Notes under the pieces: generated by a model
Seen by the model: only the letters and a program-made list of their open reading frames with translations
Database searches by the model: none
Told to the model about the DNA's origin: nothing
In this document: positions 16,361-26,900 of the stretch, one piece after another
Position numbering within the stretch: position 1 is the first letter of the stretch
How the letters are laid out: the number at the start of each line of letters is the position of its first letter
Assembly: GCF_001499965.1 (NCBI RefSeq)
Contig: NZ_LQIT01000029.1
Span: 1-64,000 of the forward strand
Length of the DNA stretch: 64,000 bases
From: Mycobacterium sp. GA-2829
GTDB lineage: Bacteria; Actinomycetota; Actinomycetes; Mycobacteriales; Mycobacteriaceae
Direction: 5' to 3'
Translations under genes and position numbers: made by a program

Positions 16361-19300
16361 GTGTTCGTCACCGACGACGGCGTCATCTACAGCGCTTCGG
16401 ATCTCGCGGCGGCGGCCCGCTGCGAGTACGCGCTGTTGCGGGCGTTCGACGCCAAGCTGGGCTGGGGTCCGCCGGTGGCCCCCGCCGACGACATGCTCGA
16501 GCGCACCGCGACCCTCGGTGACGACCACGAACACCGCCACCTCGACGCGCTGCGCACCGACACCGACGACAACATCACCGTCATCGGCAGGCCGCCCTAC
16601 ACCGTCGCCGGGCTCACCGCGGCCGCCGACGCCACCGCCCGCGCGGTCGCCCGGCGCGCACCCGTCATCTACCAGGCGGCGATGTTCGACGGCCGCTTCG
16701 CCGGGTTCGCCGACTTCCTGATCCTGACCGGTGACCGCTACGTGCTGCGCGACACCAAACTCGCCCGCTCGGTGAAGGTGGAGGCGCTGCTGCAGCTGGC
16801 TGCCTACGCCGAGGCGCTCACCGCCGCCGGAGTGCCCGTCGCCGACGAGGTCGAACTCGTGCTCGGCGACGGCGCGACGGCCCGTTACGCGCTGCCCGAA
16901 CTGCTGATGGTGTACCGGCCGCGGCGCGAGGCGCTGCAGCGCGTGCTCGACGATCATCTCGCCGGCGGGGTTCCGGTGCGGTGGGAGGACACCGAGGTGC
17001 GTGCGTGCTTCCGCTGCCCCGAGTGCAGCGTCGAGGTGCGCGACCAGGACGATCTGCTACTGGTGGCGGGGATGCGGGTCAGCCAGCGGGCCCGGTTCCT
17101 CGACGCAGGTATCACCACGGTGGCCGAACTCGCCGAACACCGCGGTCCGGTACCGGAATTGGCGACGCGCACCGTGGCGGCGCTGAGCTCGCAAGCCCGG
17201 CTGCAGATCGCCCCGCGCGAGGACGGGAAGCCGCCGTACGAGGTCGCCGACCCTCAGCCGCTGATGCTGCTGCCCGAACCCGACAAGGGCGATCTGTTCT
17301 TCGACTTCGAGGGCGACCCGTTGTGGACCGACGACGGTCAGGAATGGGGGCTGGAGTACCTGTTCGGGGTGCTCGACACCGCCGACGGATTCCATCCGCT
17401 CTGGGCGCACGACCGGCCGCAGGAACGTCAGGCGCTCGAGGACTTCCTCGAGCTGGTGCGCAAGCGGCGCAAACGCCATCCCAACATGCACGTCTACCAC
17501 TACGCCGCGTACGAGAAGACCGCGCTGCTGCGCCTGGCCGGGCGGTACGGCGTCGGCGAGGAGGCGGTCGACGACCTGCTGCGCAGCGGTGTGCTGGTCG
17601 ACCTGTATCCGTTGGTGCGCAAGAGTTTCCGCATCGGCACCGAGAACTACAGCCTCAAATCGCTCGAACCGCTGTACATGGGCGGGCAGCTGCGCACCGG
17701 CGACGTGACCACCGCGGCCGCGTCGATCACCCAGTACGCCGAGTACTGCGACCTGCGCGCCGCCAGACGCGAGGAGGAGGCCGCCGGGGTCCTCAAGGAG
17801 ATCGAGGACTACAACCGGTACGACTGCACGTCGACGCGCAAGCTGCGGGACTGGTTGGTGTGCCGGGCCATCGACTGTGCGGTGCCGCCCAGGGGTCCAC
17901 AGCCGGTGGTCCGCGACGACGCCGAACCCGAGCCCGTCGACGCCACCGACCGCGCGCTGTGCCGCTACGCCGGCGACGAGTTGGAGGGCCGCACCCCGGA
18001 GCAGACGGCGGTCGCGATGATCGCCGCCGCCCGTGGGTATCACCGGCGGGAGGACAAACCGTTCTGGTGGTCGCACTTCGACCGGCTCAACAACCCCGTC
18101 GATGAATGGGCCGACAGCACCGACGTGTTCCTCGTCGACGACGGCGGAGCCCGAGTCGAAACCAATTGGCACACACCGCCTCGCGCCCGCAAACCGCAGC
18201 GCCGGGTGCGGTTGACCGGTGCGATGGCCGCCGGTGCGCTGGGCAAGGAGATGTACGCGCTCTACGCGCCGCCCGCGCCCGCGGGCCTGACCGACGACCC
18301 GGACCGCCGCGCGGCGGGCAGCGTCAAAGTCGTCGAATGCGATGCCGCCGACGCGCCCACCGAGGTGGTGATCGTCGAGCGCACCCCCCGCGACGGCGAA
18401 GAGTTCGACCAGCTGCCGTTCGCGCTGACCCCGGGTCCGCCGATCCGCACCACCGCGCTGCGCGACTCCATCGAGGCGACCGCCGCCGAGGTCGTCGGGA
18501 GCCTGCCGCGGCTACCGGCCAGCGCCGTCACCGACATCCTGGTGCGCCGCCCACCCCGAACCCGGAGTGGCGCACCACTTCCCGGCGGCCCGGACATGCC
18601 CGCGACGATCACCGCTGCCCTGCTCGACCTGGACTCGTCGTATCTCGCGGTGCACGGGCCGCCCGGCACCGGGAAGACGCACACCGCCGCGAGAGTCATT
18701 GCCGCGCTGGTCAACACCCACCGCTGGCGGATCGGGGTGGTGGCGCAGTCCCACGCGGTGGTGGAGAACCTGTTCCGCGGGGTGATCGCCGCCGGCGTGG
18801 ACGCCGAGCGGGTCGCGAAGAAGCGGGGGCACGGCGACGACGCGTGCTGGACGGTGCTCGACGAGGCCGCCTTCCCCGCCTTCGTGGCCGACCACGCGGG
18901 GTGTGTGGTCGGCGGGACGGCGTGGGATTTCGCCAACGACAACCGGATTCCGCGCGGCAGCCTGGACCTGCTCGTCATCGAGGAGGCCGGGCAGTTCTGC
19001 CTGGCCAACACGATCGCGGTGGCGCCCGCGGCGGCGAACCTGCTACTGCTCGGCGATCCGCAACAGCTGCCGCAGGTCAGTCAGGGCACCCACCCTGAAC
19101 CGGTCGACGCCTCGGCGCTGGGCTGGCTGGTCGACGGTGCGCACACGCTGCCCGCCGAACGCGGCTACTTCCTCGACCTGTCCTACCGGATGCATCCCGC
19201 GGTGTGCGCGGCGGTGTCGCGGCTGTCGTATGACGGCAGGCTGCAGTCGTTCGACGCCGTGACCGCGGCGCGCACGCTCGAGGGCTGGGCACCCGGGGTG

Positions 19301-19768
19301 CACGAGGTGACGGTGCCGCACGACGGCAACGCGACCGAGAGCCCGGAGGAGGCCGACGCGATCGTCGCGCGGGCCCGGTCGCTGCTTGGCGCGATGTGGA
19401 CCGACGAGGACGGCACCCGCCCGCTCACCGAGGACGATGTGATGGTGGTGACGCCGTACAACGCGCAGGTCGTGTTGCTGCGGCAGCGGTTCGACGCGGT
19501 CGGGCTGAGCGCAGTGCGCGTGGGCACCGTCGACAAATTCCAGGGTCAGCAGGCGCCGGTGGTGTTCATCTCGATGGTGGCCAGCTCGATCGACGACGTG
19601 CCGCGTGGAATCTCGTTCCTGCTCAACAGGAATCGGCTCAACGTGGCGATCAGCCGGGCGAAGTACGCGGCGGTGATCGTGCGGTCGCAGGCGCTCACCG
19701 AGTACCTGCCGTCGACGCCGAAGGGGCTGGTCGAACTCGGCGCGTTCCTGTCGCTGACGATGCCCTAG
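16361..19768 (+). CDS. RecB-like nuclease / SF1 helicase fusion (Rv1251c-type)
   Basis: A 1135-residue multidomain protein. The N-terminus resembles a RecB-type PD-(D/E)XK nuclease (YVLRDTKLARSVKVEALLQLAAYAEAL contains the Asp, Lys and QxxxY-type elements; a CFRCPEC cluster follows near residue 215). Next comes a TM0106-type RNase H-like fold (DLFFDFEGDPLW). The C-terminal half is a Dna2/Upf1-like superfamily 1 helicase: Walker A GPPGTGKT (about 766-773), Walker B VIEEAGQ, motif III GDPQQLPQV, and VDKFQGQQAPVV plus NRNRLNVAISRAK. Substrate and pathway are unknown. The leaderless -10 selects GTG 16361. It shares CTAG stop codons with the convergent MFS gene. Confidence 0.82.
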   Translation: MFVTDDGVIYSASDLAAAARCEYALLRAFDAKLGWGPPVAPADDMLERTATLGDDHEHRHLDALRTDTDDNITVIGRPPYTVAGLTAAADATARAVARRAPVIYQAAMFDGRFAGFADFLILTGDRYVLRDTKLARSVKVEALLQLAAYAEALTAAGVPVADEVELVLGDGATARYALPELLMVYRPRREALQRVLDDHLAGGVPVRWEDTEVRACFRCPECSVEVRDQDDLLLVAGMRVSQRARFLDAGITTVAELAEHRGPVPELATRTVAALSSQARLQIAPREDGKPPYEVADPQPLMLLPEPDKGDLFFDFEGDPLWTDDGQEWGLEYLFGVLDTADGFHPLWAHDRPQERQALEDFLELVRKRRKRHPNMHVYHYAAYEKTALLRLAGRYGVGEEAVDDLLRSGVLVDLYPLVRKSFRIGTENYSLKSLEPLYMGGQLRTGDVTTAAASITQYAEYCDLRAARREEEAAGVLKEIEDYNRYDCTSTRKLRDWLVCRAIDCAVPPRGPQPVVRDDAEPEPVDATDRALCRYAGDELEGRTPEQTAVAMIAAARGYHRREDKPFWWSHFDRLNNPVDEWADSTDVFLVDDGGARVETNWHTPPRARKPQRRVRLTGAMAAGALGKEMYALYAPPAPAGLTDDPDRRAAGSVKVVECDAADAPTEVVIVERTPRDGEEFDQLPFALTPGPPIRTTALRDSIEATAAEVVGSLPRLPASAVTDILVRRPPRTRSGAPLPGGPDMPATITAALLDLDSSYLAVHGPPGTGKTHTAARVIAALVNTHRWRIGVVAQSHAVVENLFRGVIAAGVDAERVAKKRGHGDDACWTVLDEAAFPAFVADHAGCVVGGTAWDFANDNRIPRGSLDLLVIEEAGQFCLANTIAVAPAAANLLLLGDPQQLPQVSQGTHPEPVDASALGWLVDGAHTLPAERGYFLDLSYRMHPAVCAAVSRLSYDGRLQSFDAVTAARTLEGWAPGVHEVTVPHDGNATESPEEADAIVARARSLLGAMWTDEDGTRPLTEDDVMVVTPYNAQVVLLRQRFDAVGLSAVRVGTVDKFQGQQAPVVFISMVASSIDDVPRGISFLLNRNRLNVAISRAKYAAVIVRSQALTEYLPSTPKGLVELGAFLSLTMP

Positions 19769-21525
19769 TCGCCGCGGGAGTGCCGACCCGACGGCGGTGC
19801 CTCGGGCAGCAGTTCGTCGAGGACGCGGCGCCACGGATCGTCGTCGGGCGCCGCCGCGGGTCGGCGGCGCGTGGCGAGTGGCTGGGTGACGCTCTCGTCG
19901 GCACCGACATCGGGATGCGGTGACACCAGGTCGGCGAACTCCAGACCGTCACGGGTGACGACGTACTCGAGGTACTCGTCGTCATCATCAAAGGAGTCGT
20001 CGACAGAGTCGTCGCTCGGTGCGGGACGTGCCGGCGCGGCGGGCTCCGGCGCGCCCTCCCCCATCTCGCGCAGGAAGATCGCGCCCACCACGCCGATGAG
20101 CGCGACGAACGCCGACAGCAGCAGCGACTGCGACATCGCCGAGGCGAACGGCGCCTGCAGGAACTCCGGCAGCGCCGACACCGCGGCGCCTTCGCCCTGC
20201 GGCGCCGCCCCGCCCGACGGCATCTCCGCGCTGATCCGCGACGTCATGAACGCCGCCATGCTCGCGCTGCCCAGCACCGAGCCGACCTGCCGCGTCGCGT
20301 TGTAGACCCCCGACCCGGCACCGGCGTAGTCGCGCGCCAGGTTCCTTGTCGCGGTGGCCGCCAGCGGCGACCAGATGAACGCCATCCCGATCCCCATCAC
20401 GAGGAACGGCAGCACCAGCCGCCAGATCGGGGTCTGCGGGGTCATCTCGATCGACAGCCAGGTCAGCGCGATCGCCAGCGCCGAGAACCCGAACCCGACG
20501 ATCGGCCGCGGGTGGGCGCGGTCGACGATGCGCCCCACCATCGGCGCCAGCACCCCGCTTGCGATCGCCATCGGCGCGGTCAGCAGCGCCGATTCGGTGG
20601 GCGACAGCCCGCACACGGCCTGCGCGTAGAACATCGCGGGCACGATCATCCCGGTCACGACAAAGCCGATGGTCGCCACCCCGAAGCTGGACAGGGAGAA
20701 GTTGCGGTCGCGGAAGATCTGCAACGGGATCAGCGGTTCGTGCGGGTTGACCGACTGCCAGTAGACGAACCCGACCATCACCGCGATACCCGCCACGATC
20801 ACCAGCCAGATCCACGGCTGCCAGTCGTGGGCCTGCCCCTCCTGCAGCCCGAACACCACCGCGAACATGCCCGCACCCGACAGCGCCACCCCGAGCAGGT
20901 CGAACCGGTGCGACGTCGTCGGCAGCGACGGCACCCGCCAGAACGCCAGGGCCAGCCCGACCAGGCCGATCGGCACGTTCACGATGAAGATCCACTGCCA
21001 GCCGAGGTGGTCCACCAACACACCGCCGGCCAGCGGGCCCACCAGCGTCGCGACCCCGGCCGTCGCCCCCCACACGCTCATCGCGACGCCGCGGTGGTCG
21101 GGCGGGAAGATCCGGGTGATCGTGGACAGCGTCTGCGGTGTCAGCAGTGCCGCGCCGATGCCCTGGAGCAGCCGGGCGGCGATCAGCATGTCGATCGACC
21201 CGCTCAACCCGCACCACAGCGAGGCGACGGTGAACACGGCCAGGCCGAGCAGGTAGAGGTTCTTGGGACCGAACCGGTCACCGAGCCGGCCGGCCACCAG
21301 CAGCGGCACCGCGTACGCCAGCAGGTAGGCGCTGGTCACCCACAGCACGGCGTCGTAGTCGGCGTCCAGCTCGTCCATGATCACCGGGTTGGCGACCGCC
21401 ACGATCGTGGCGTCCACCAGGATCATGAAGAAGCCGACCATCATGGCCCACAGCGCGTGCCACGGATTGCCGTCCGGCGCACCGGTACGGCTCCGCCCTG
21501 CGGCTGCGGAAGTGGTGGAGAACAT
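19765..21525 (-). CDS. DHA2-type (14-helix) MFS drug exporter, Rv1250-like
   Basis: A 586-residue proton antiporter of the EmrB/QacA group. Motif A is GRLGDRFGPKN, and the antiporter motif C region is WGATAGVATLVGPLAGGVL. Fourteen helices are followed by a roughly 95-residue soluble tail rich in Asp and Glu (DDSVDDSFDDDDEYLEYV), unusual for the family. The export substrate is unknown. I took the ATG at 21525; a TTG at 21543 would add six residues. The gene lies tail-to-tail with the nuclease-helicase and downstream of the second MFS gene on the same strand, after a 63-bp gap. Equivalent to Rv1250. Confidence 0.87.
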   Translation of the reverse strand: MFSTTSAAAGRSRTGAPDGNPWHALWAMMVGFFMILVDATIVAVANPVIMDELDADYDAVLWVTSAYLLAYAVPLLVAGRLGDRFGPKNLYLLGLAVFTVASLWCGLSGSIDMLIAARLLQGIGAALLTPQTLSTITRIFPPDHRGVAMSVWGATAGVATLVGPLAGGVLVDHLGWQWIFIVNVPIGLVGLALAFWRVPSLPTTSHRFDLLGVALSGAGMFAVVFGLQEGQAHDWQPWIWLVIVAGIAVMVGFVYWQSVNPHEPLIPLQIFRDRNFSLSSFGVATIGFVVTGMIVPAMFYAQAVCGLSPTESALLTAPMAIASGVLAPMVGRIVDRAHPRPIVGFGFSALAIALTWLSIEMTPQTPIWRLVLPFLVMGIGMAFIWSPLAATATRNLARDYAGAGSGVYNATRQVGSVLGSASMAAFMTSRISAEMPSGGAAPQGEGAAVSALPEFLQAPFASAMSQSLLLSAFVALIGVVGAIFLREMGEGAPEPAAPARPAPSDDSVDDSFDDDDEYLEYVVTRDGLEFADLVSPHPDVGADESVTQPLATRRRPAAAPDDDPWRRVLDELLPEAPPSGRHSRGD

Positions 21526-21606
21526 CTCGAGTCGACCCGCCAATCAGAAGATCCTGACGCAACGTACCCGGCCGCCGCCGAAACGCATCGACAGGTGGCG
21601 GAGCTC

Positions 21607-22878
21607 TCAGGCGGTTTCGGCGAGGACGGCTTCGGCTACGGCGTCGTCGGCCAGTTCGGTGTTGTCGTCGCCGCGCACACCGACCGCCATCAACGCGACC
21701 AGCGCGATCACGGTGCCGACCGTCATCACCAGAGCGAGCGCGAACTCGTCATTGCCGAGCACGCCGACCACCGGGGCCACCGCGGCGCCGAGCCCGAACT
21801 GCGCCGCCCCCAGCAGGGCCGCGGCCGTACCTGCGGCCTCGTTGTGCCGCGAGAGCGCAACCGCGGGTGCGTTCGGCAGGACCAGGCCCATCGCGGCCAG
21901 GATCGCCCACACCGAGACCAGGAACGCGGGCAGTCCGCCCACCTCACCTGCCGCGAGACCGACGAAGACGACACCGAACAGCGACGCCGCGGCGAGTGCC
22001 CACACCATGATCTTCTGCGGGCTGAACCACCGCAGCAGCACGACGTTGAACTGCGTGGTGCCGATCAGCGCGATAGCACCGGCACCGAAGACCAACGCGA
22101 ACGTCTGCTGGTCGAGCCCGTAGCCGCCCTGCAGCACGAACGCCGCACCGGCGACGTAGGCGAACAGTCCGGACATCCCCAGCGCGGCGACCAGCACCAG
22201 CACCACGAACCGCGGATCCCGGACCAGCGAGACGTAGGTGGCCGCGATCCCGCGCACCCGCAACGGACGCCGGTGCGCCTCCGGCAGCGTCTCGGGCAGC
22301 GCCAGCACGCCCATCAGCAGCAGACCGCCCGCCAGGACGACGAGTGCGGCGAACACCCAGTGCCACGACGCCTGGAGCAGCACCGCCGCGCCCAGCGAGG
22401 GCGCCAGCACCGGGGCCACCCCGAGCACCAGCATCAGCCGCGACATCACCGTCGCCGCGGTGTTCCCGGAGAACAGGTCGCCGACGACGGCGATCGCCAC
22501 CACGGTCGCCGCGGCGGCGCCCACACCCTGCAGGCTGCGCGCGAGGCCGAGCACCATGATGTTCGGCGCGAACATGCACACCAGCGACGCCAGCATGTGC
22601 AGCACGATCCCGGCCATCAGCGGTCTGCGCCTGCCGAGGGAGTCCGACAGCGGCCCGACGATCAGCTGACCGAGCGCGAGCCCGGCGAGGGTGCCGGTGA
22701 GCGTCAGCTGCGCCACCGACGAGGAGACCCCGAGTTCGTCACCGATCTTGGGCAACGCGGGCAGGTACATGTCGATGGTCAGGGGCCCGAGCGCCACCAA
22801 GGCGCCGAGTACGACGATCATCCGCACGCGGCTGGGCGGGAGGGTCCGGGTCTCGTCCACGTGCGGAGATGTTGCCAT
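21607..22878 (-). CDS. Bcr/CflA-family multidrug MFS exporter
   Basis: A 423-residue, 12-helix transporter. The N-terminal helix segment GPLTIDMYLPALPKIGDELG is diagnostic of Bcr/CflA exporters (bicyclomycin, chloramphenicol, sulfonamide and similar efflux), and GPLSDSLGRRRPLMAG is the loop 2-3 MFS motif. The substrate is not predictable. It is not part of the M. tuberculosis Rv1251c-Rv1248c order I recall, so it looks like a lineage-specific insertion, giving two exporters in tandem. A short inverted repeat at 22929-22942 in the divergent promoter region could be an operator. Confidence 0.87.
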   Translation of the reverse strand: MATSPHVDETRTLPPSRVRMIVVLGALVALGPLTIDMYLPALPKIGDELGVSSSVAQLTLTGTLAGLALGQLIVGPLSDSLGRRRPLMAGIVLHMLASLVCMFAPNIMVLGLARSLQGVGAAAATVVAIAVVGDLFSGNTAATVMSRLMLVLGVAPVLAPSLGAAVLLQASWHWVFAALVVLAGGLLLMGVLALPETLPEAHRRPLRVRGIAATYVSLVRDPRFVVLVLVAALGMSGLFAYVAGAAFVLQGGYGLDQQTFALVFGAGAIALIGTTQFNVVLLRWFSPQKIMVWALAAASLFGVVFVGLAAGEVGGLPAFLVSVWAILAAMGLVLPNAPAVALSRHNEAAGTAAALLGAAQFGLGAAVAPVVGVLGNDEFALALVMTVGTVIALVALMAVGVRGDDNTELADDAVAEAVLAETA

Positions 22879-22928
22879 GGCCAGGAACAGCGAGTCTTGG
22901 GCATTTTTTCTTCCCCTTCCGGCGAACA

Positions 22929-22942
22929 GTGACCGCAGTCAC
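22929..22942. promoter_or_regulatory. Inverted repeat in divergent MFS / Rv1249c-like promoter region
   Basis: GTGAC-CGCA-GTCAC: 5-bp arms around four bases, 50 bp upstream of the Bcr/CflA start and 80 bp from the rightward gene. Size and place suit a regulator site, but arms this short occur by chance in GC-rich DNA. Confidence 0.3.
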
Positions 22943-23021
22943 GGCCCGGGCACCCGCGCCGGTCGTCGTTCGTTGACGTCGCGTTAGCCTGGACAGGCGC
23001 CACGGGTAAGGGAGGCCTCGC

Positions 23022-23780
23022 ATGAGCGCTCGATCGAACCGCAAGAAACAATCAGAACTCGCCGGCGACGCCAACGACGACAAGCCGGGCGCGGCGGCCA
23101 AAGTGCTGTCGCAGATCATCGAACGCAGTTCCCGGGTGCAGGCCCCTGCCGTGAAGGCCTACGTGGACCGCGTCCGCGCAGGCGACCGCGACGCCTCACC
23201 GGCCGAGGTGATCGCCAAACTCGAGAAGCACTACATGGCCGCGGTGCTGGCCAGCGGAGCCGCCGTCGGCTCGACGGCCGCGCTGCCGGGGATCGGCACC
23301 ATCGCCGCGATGTCGGCGGTGGCAGGCGAGACGGTGGTGTTCATGGAGGCGACGTCGCTGTTCGTGCTGGCTGTCGCGGAGGTGCACGGCATCCCGGCGC
23401 AGGAACGCGAGCGGCGCCGCGCGCTGGTGCTCTCGGTGCTCGTCGGTGAGGACAGCAACCGGGCGATCGCCGATCTGCTCGGCCGGGGGCGCACCGGCGG
23501 GGCGTGGATCAGCGAGGGCGCGGCGACGCTGCCGCTTCCCGCGGTGTCTCAATTGAATTCGCGTCTGTTGAAGTACTTCGTCAAGCGCTACACGCTCAAG
23601 CGTGGGGCGCTGGCGTTCGGCAAAGTCCTGCCCGTCGGCATCGGCGCCGTCGTCGGCGGAATCGGGAACCGGATGATGGGCAAACGCATCATCGAGAACG
23701 CCAGGGCGGCGTTCGGCACACCGCCGGCCCGCTGGCCGGCGACGCTGCACGTGCTGCCGTCCGTGCAGCCCGAATCCTGA
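23022..23780 (+). CDS. Conserved membrane-associated protein, Rv1249c-like
   Basis: A 252-residue protein I recognise only as the conserved neighbour of kgd in mycobacteria (Rv1249c). The first 40 residues are polar (NRKKQSELAGDANDDKPG). About residues 75-130 form a hydrophobic Gly/Ala-rich hairpin (ASGAAVGSTAALPGIGTIAAMSAVAG) and 195-225 another (FGKVLPVGIGAVVGGIGNRMMGKR), reminiscent of EcsC-type or bacteriocin-like membrane-inserting segments. No catalytic motif is visible. The start is fixed by AAGGGAGG seven bases before the ATG at 23022, with TAGCCT (22985-22990) as probable -10. Function unknown. Confidence 0.75.
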   Translation: MSARSNRKKQSELAGDANDDKPGAAAKVLSQIIERSSRVQAPAVKAYVDRVRAGDRDASPAEVIAKLEKHYMAAVLASGAAVGSTAALPGIGTIAAMSAVAGETVVFMEATSLFVLAVAEVHGIPAQERERRRALVLSVLVGEDSNRAIADLLGRGRTGGAWISEGAATLPLPAVSQLNSRLLKYFVKRYTLKRGALAFGKVLPVGIGAVVGGIGNRMMGKRIIENARAAFGTPPARWPATLHVLPSVQPES

Positions 23781-23839
23781 CCATTGCAACCCAAACGTGA
23801 CAAGGGGGCGTTGCCGTGGTCCGGCATCTGCCGGAGCGT

Positions 23840-23945
23840 TAGCCTTTAGGCGGCGCGGAAGGCGGGTAACCGCAGAACAGAACATGAGCGGCGAGCATCC
23901 TTGCCATGCTCGCCTGAGATGACGGAATCGAGGCGAGTAGCTGCC
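23840..23945 (+). promoter_or_regulatory. kgd promoter and structured 5' leader
   Basis: TAGCCT at 23840-23845 is a probable -10, with CCGGCA-TC-TGCCGG (23821-23834) just upstream as a possible operator. The resulting leader is about 95 nt. It contains a perfect 9-bp hairpin (23890-23898 with 23906-23914, 7-base loop) that also lies inside a 12-codon micro-ORF (23884-23922, MSGEHPCHARLR). The hairpin ends 31 bases before the GTG of kgd. Confidence 0.5.
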
Positions 23946-26900
23946 GTGAGCAGTTCACCTTCACCATTCGGCCAGAACGAATGGTTGGTCGAGGAGATGT
24001 ATCGCAAGTTTCGCGAGGATCCCTCGTCGGTAGACCCCAGTTGGCACGAGTTCCTCGTCGACTACAACCCGGAACCGACGGCCGACTCCAGCGCGAGCGG
24101 TAACGGGCAGCAGACGCGCACCGCCACCGCGGAGCCGAAGGCTCCCCCGGAGCCCGCGCCCGCCCCCGCACCCAAGGCGCAGGAGAACAAGGCGCGAGAC
24201 ACCAAGAGCTCCAAGGACACGAAGAGCACCAAGCCGGCCGAGTCGAAGACCAAGCCCGCCGAGAAGCCGGCGAGCAAGTCGAGCACATCCTCCAGCAACG
24301 GCACCGCCAAACCGGCCGCCGCATCGGCGTCGTCATCGGACGACAGCGATCAGAACCAGGTCCTGCGCGGGGCGGCCGCGGCCGTCGCCAAGAACATGGC
24401 CGCCTCGCTCGAGGTGCCGACGGCGACCAGCGTGCGCGCGATCCCGGCCAAGCTGATGATCGACAACCGCGTCGTCATCAACAACCACCTCAAGCGCACC
24501 CGTGGCGGCAAGATCAGCTTCACCCACCTCATCGGGTACGCGATCGTGCAGGCGGTCAAGAAGTTCCCGAACATGAACCGGCACTTCGCCGAGGTGGACG
24601 GGAAGCCGAACGCCGTCACCCCCGCGCACACCAATCTCGGCCTGGCGATCGACCTGCCCGGTAAGGACGGGAACCGTCAGCTCGTCGTCGCGGCGATCAA
24701 GAAGTCCGACACCCTCGGGTTCGGGCAGTTCATCGCCGCCTACGAGGACATCGTCCGGCGCGCCCGCGACGGCAAGCTCACCGCCGAGGACTTCTCGGGG
24801 GTGACGATCTCGCTGACCAACCCCGGCACGATCGGCACCGTGCACTCGGTGCCGCGGCTGATGCGCGGGCAGGGGGCGATCATCGGTGTCGGTGCGATGG
24901 AGTACCCCGCCGAGTTCCAGGGTGCGAGCGAGGAGCGCATCGCCGACCTCGGCATCGGCAAGCTGATCACGCTGACGTCGACCTACGACCACCGCATCAT
25001 CCAGGGTGCGGAGTCCGGCGACTTCCTGCGGACCGTGCACCAGCTGCTGCTCGACGACGATTTCTTCGACGAGATCTTCCGTGAGCTGGGCATCCCGTAC
25101 GAGCCGGTCCGCTGGCGCACCGACAACCCGGATTCGATCGAGGACAAGAACGCCCGCGTCATCGAGCTGATCGCGGCGTACCGCAACCGCGGTCACCTGA
25201 TGGCCGACATCGATCCGCTGCGCCTCGACAAGGACCGGTTCCGCAGCCACCCCGACCTCGACGTCAACACCCACGGCCTGACGCTGTGGGATCTGGACCG
25301 CGAGTTCAAGGTCAACGGGTTCGCCGGTGCGGAGCGCAAGAAACTGCGCGACGTGCTGGCCGTCCTGCGGGACGCGTACTGCCGTCACATCGGCGTGGAG
25401 TACACCCACATCCTCGAACCCGAACAGCAGCAGTGGCTGCAGGAGCGCATCGAGGGCAAACACGAGAAGCCGACGGTCGCGCAGCAGAAGTACATCCTGA
25501 GCCGGCTCAACGCCGCCGAGGCCTTCGAGACGTTCCTGCAGACGAAATACGTTGGGCAGAAGCGCTTCTCGCTCGAGGGCGCCGAGACCGTCATCCCGAC
25601 GATGGACGCGGTGATCGACCAGTGCGCCGAGCACGGGCTCGACGAGGTCGTCATCGGTATGCCCCACCGCGGGCGACTCAACGTGCTGGCCAACATCGTC
25701 GGCAAGCCCTACAGCCAGATCTTCAGCGAGTTCGAGGGCAACCTCAATCCGTCGCAGGCGCACGGGTCGGGTGACGTGAAGTACCACCTCGGCTCCAGCG
25801 GCACCTACCTGCAGATGTTCGGCGACAACGACATCACGGTGTCGCTGACCGCGAACCCGAGCCACCTCGAGGCCGTCGACCCGGTGATGGAGGGTCTGGT
25901 CCGCGCCAAACAGGATCTGCTCGACAAGGGTGACAGCGAGGACGGCTACACGGTCGTACCGCTGATGCTGCACGGTGACGCCGCGTTCGCCGGGCAGGGT
26001 GTGGTCGCCGAGACGCTGAACCTGGCGCTGCTGCGCGGGTACCGCACCGGCGGCACCATCCACATCATCGTCAACAACCAGATCGGTTTCACCACCTCGC
26101 CGTCGGCGGCGAAGTCGTCGGAGTACTGCACCGACGTGGCGAAGATGATCGGTGCGCCGATCTTCCACGTCAACGGCGACGATCCCGAGGCCGCGGTGTG
26201 GGTGGCCAAGCTGGCCGTCGACTTCCGGCAGAAGTTCAAGAAGGACGTCGTCATCGACATGCTGTGCTACCGCCGGCGCGGGCACAACGAGGGCGACGAC
26301 CCGTCGATGACGCAGCCGTCGATGTACGACGTGATCGACACCAAGCGCGGGGTCCGCAAGAGCTACACCGAAGCGCTGATCGGCCGCGGCGACATCTCCA
26401 TGAAAGAGGCCGAGGACGCGCTGCGCGACTACCAGGGCCAGCTCGAGCGGGTGTTCAACGAGGTCCGCGACCTCGAGAAGCACGACATCGCGCCGAGTGA
26501 GTCGGTGGAGGCCGATCAGCAGATCCCGACGAAACTGGCCACCGCGGTGGACAAGTCGCTGCTGGCCCGCATCGGCGACGCCCACCTGGCGGTGCCGGAG
26601 GGCTTCACCGTGCACCCGCGCGTCAAGCCGGTGCTCGAGAAGCGCCGCGAGATGGCCTATGAGGGCAAGGTCGACTGGGCGTTCGCCGAACTGCTCGCGC
26701 TGGGGACGATGATCTCCGAGGGCAAGCTGGTCCGGTTGAGCGGTCAGGACACCCGCCGCGGCACGTTCACCCAGCGGCATTCGGTGGTGATCGACCGCAA
26801 GACCGGTCAGGAGTTCACCCCGCTGCAGCTGCTGGCGACCGACGCCGACGGTAACCCGACGGGCGGCAAGTTCCTGGTGTACGACTCGCCGCTGTCGGAG

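Noticed and set aside
20512..22932. An 806-residue plus-strand open frame across the two MFS genes
   Set aside because: His/Gln/Arg-rich shadow without domains; both MFS genes on the other strand are clearly real.
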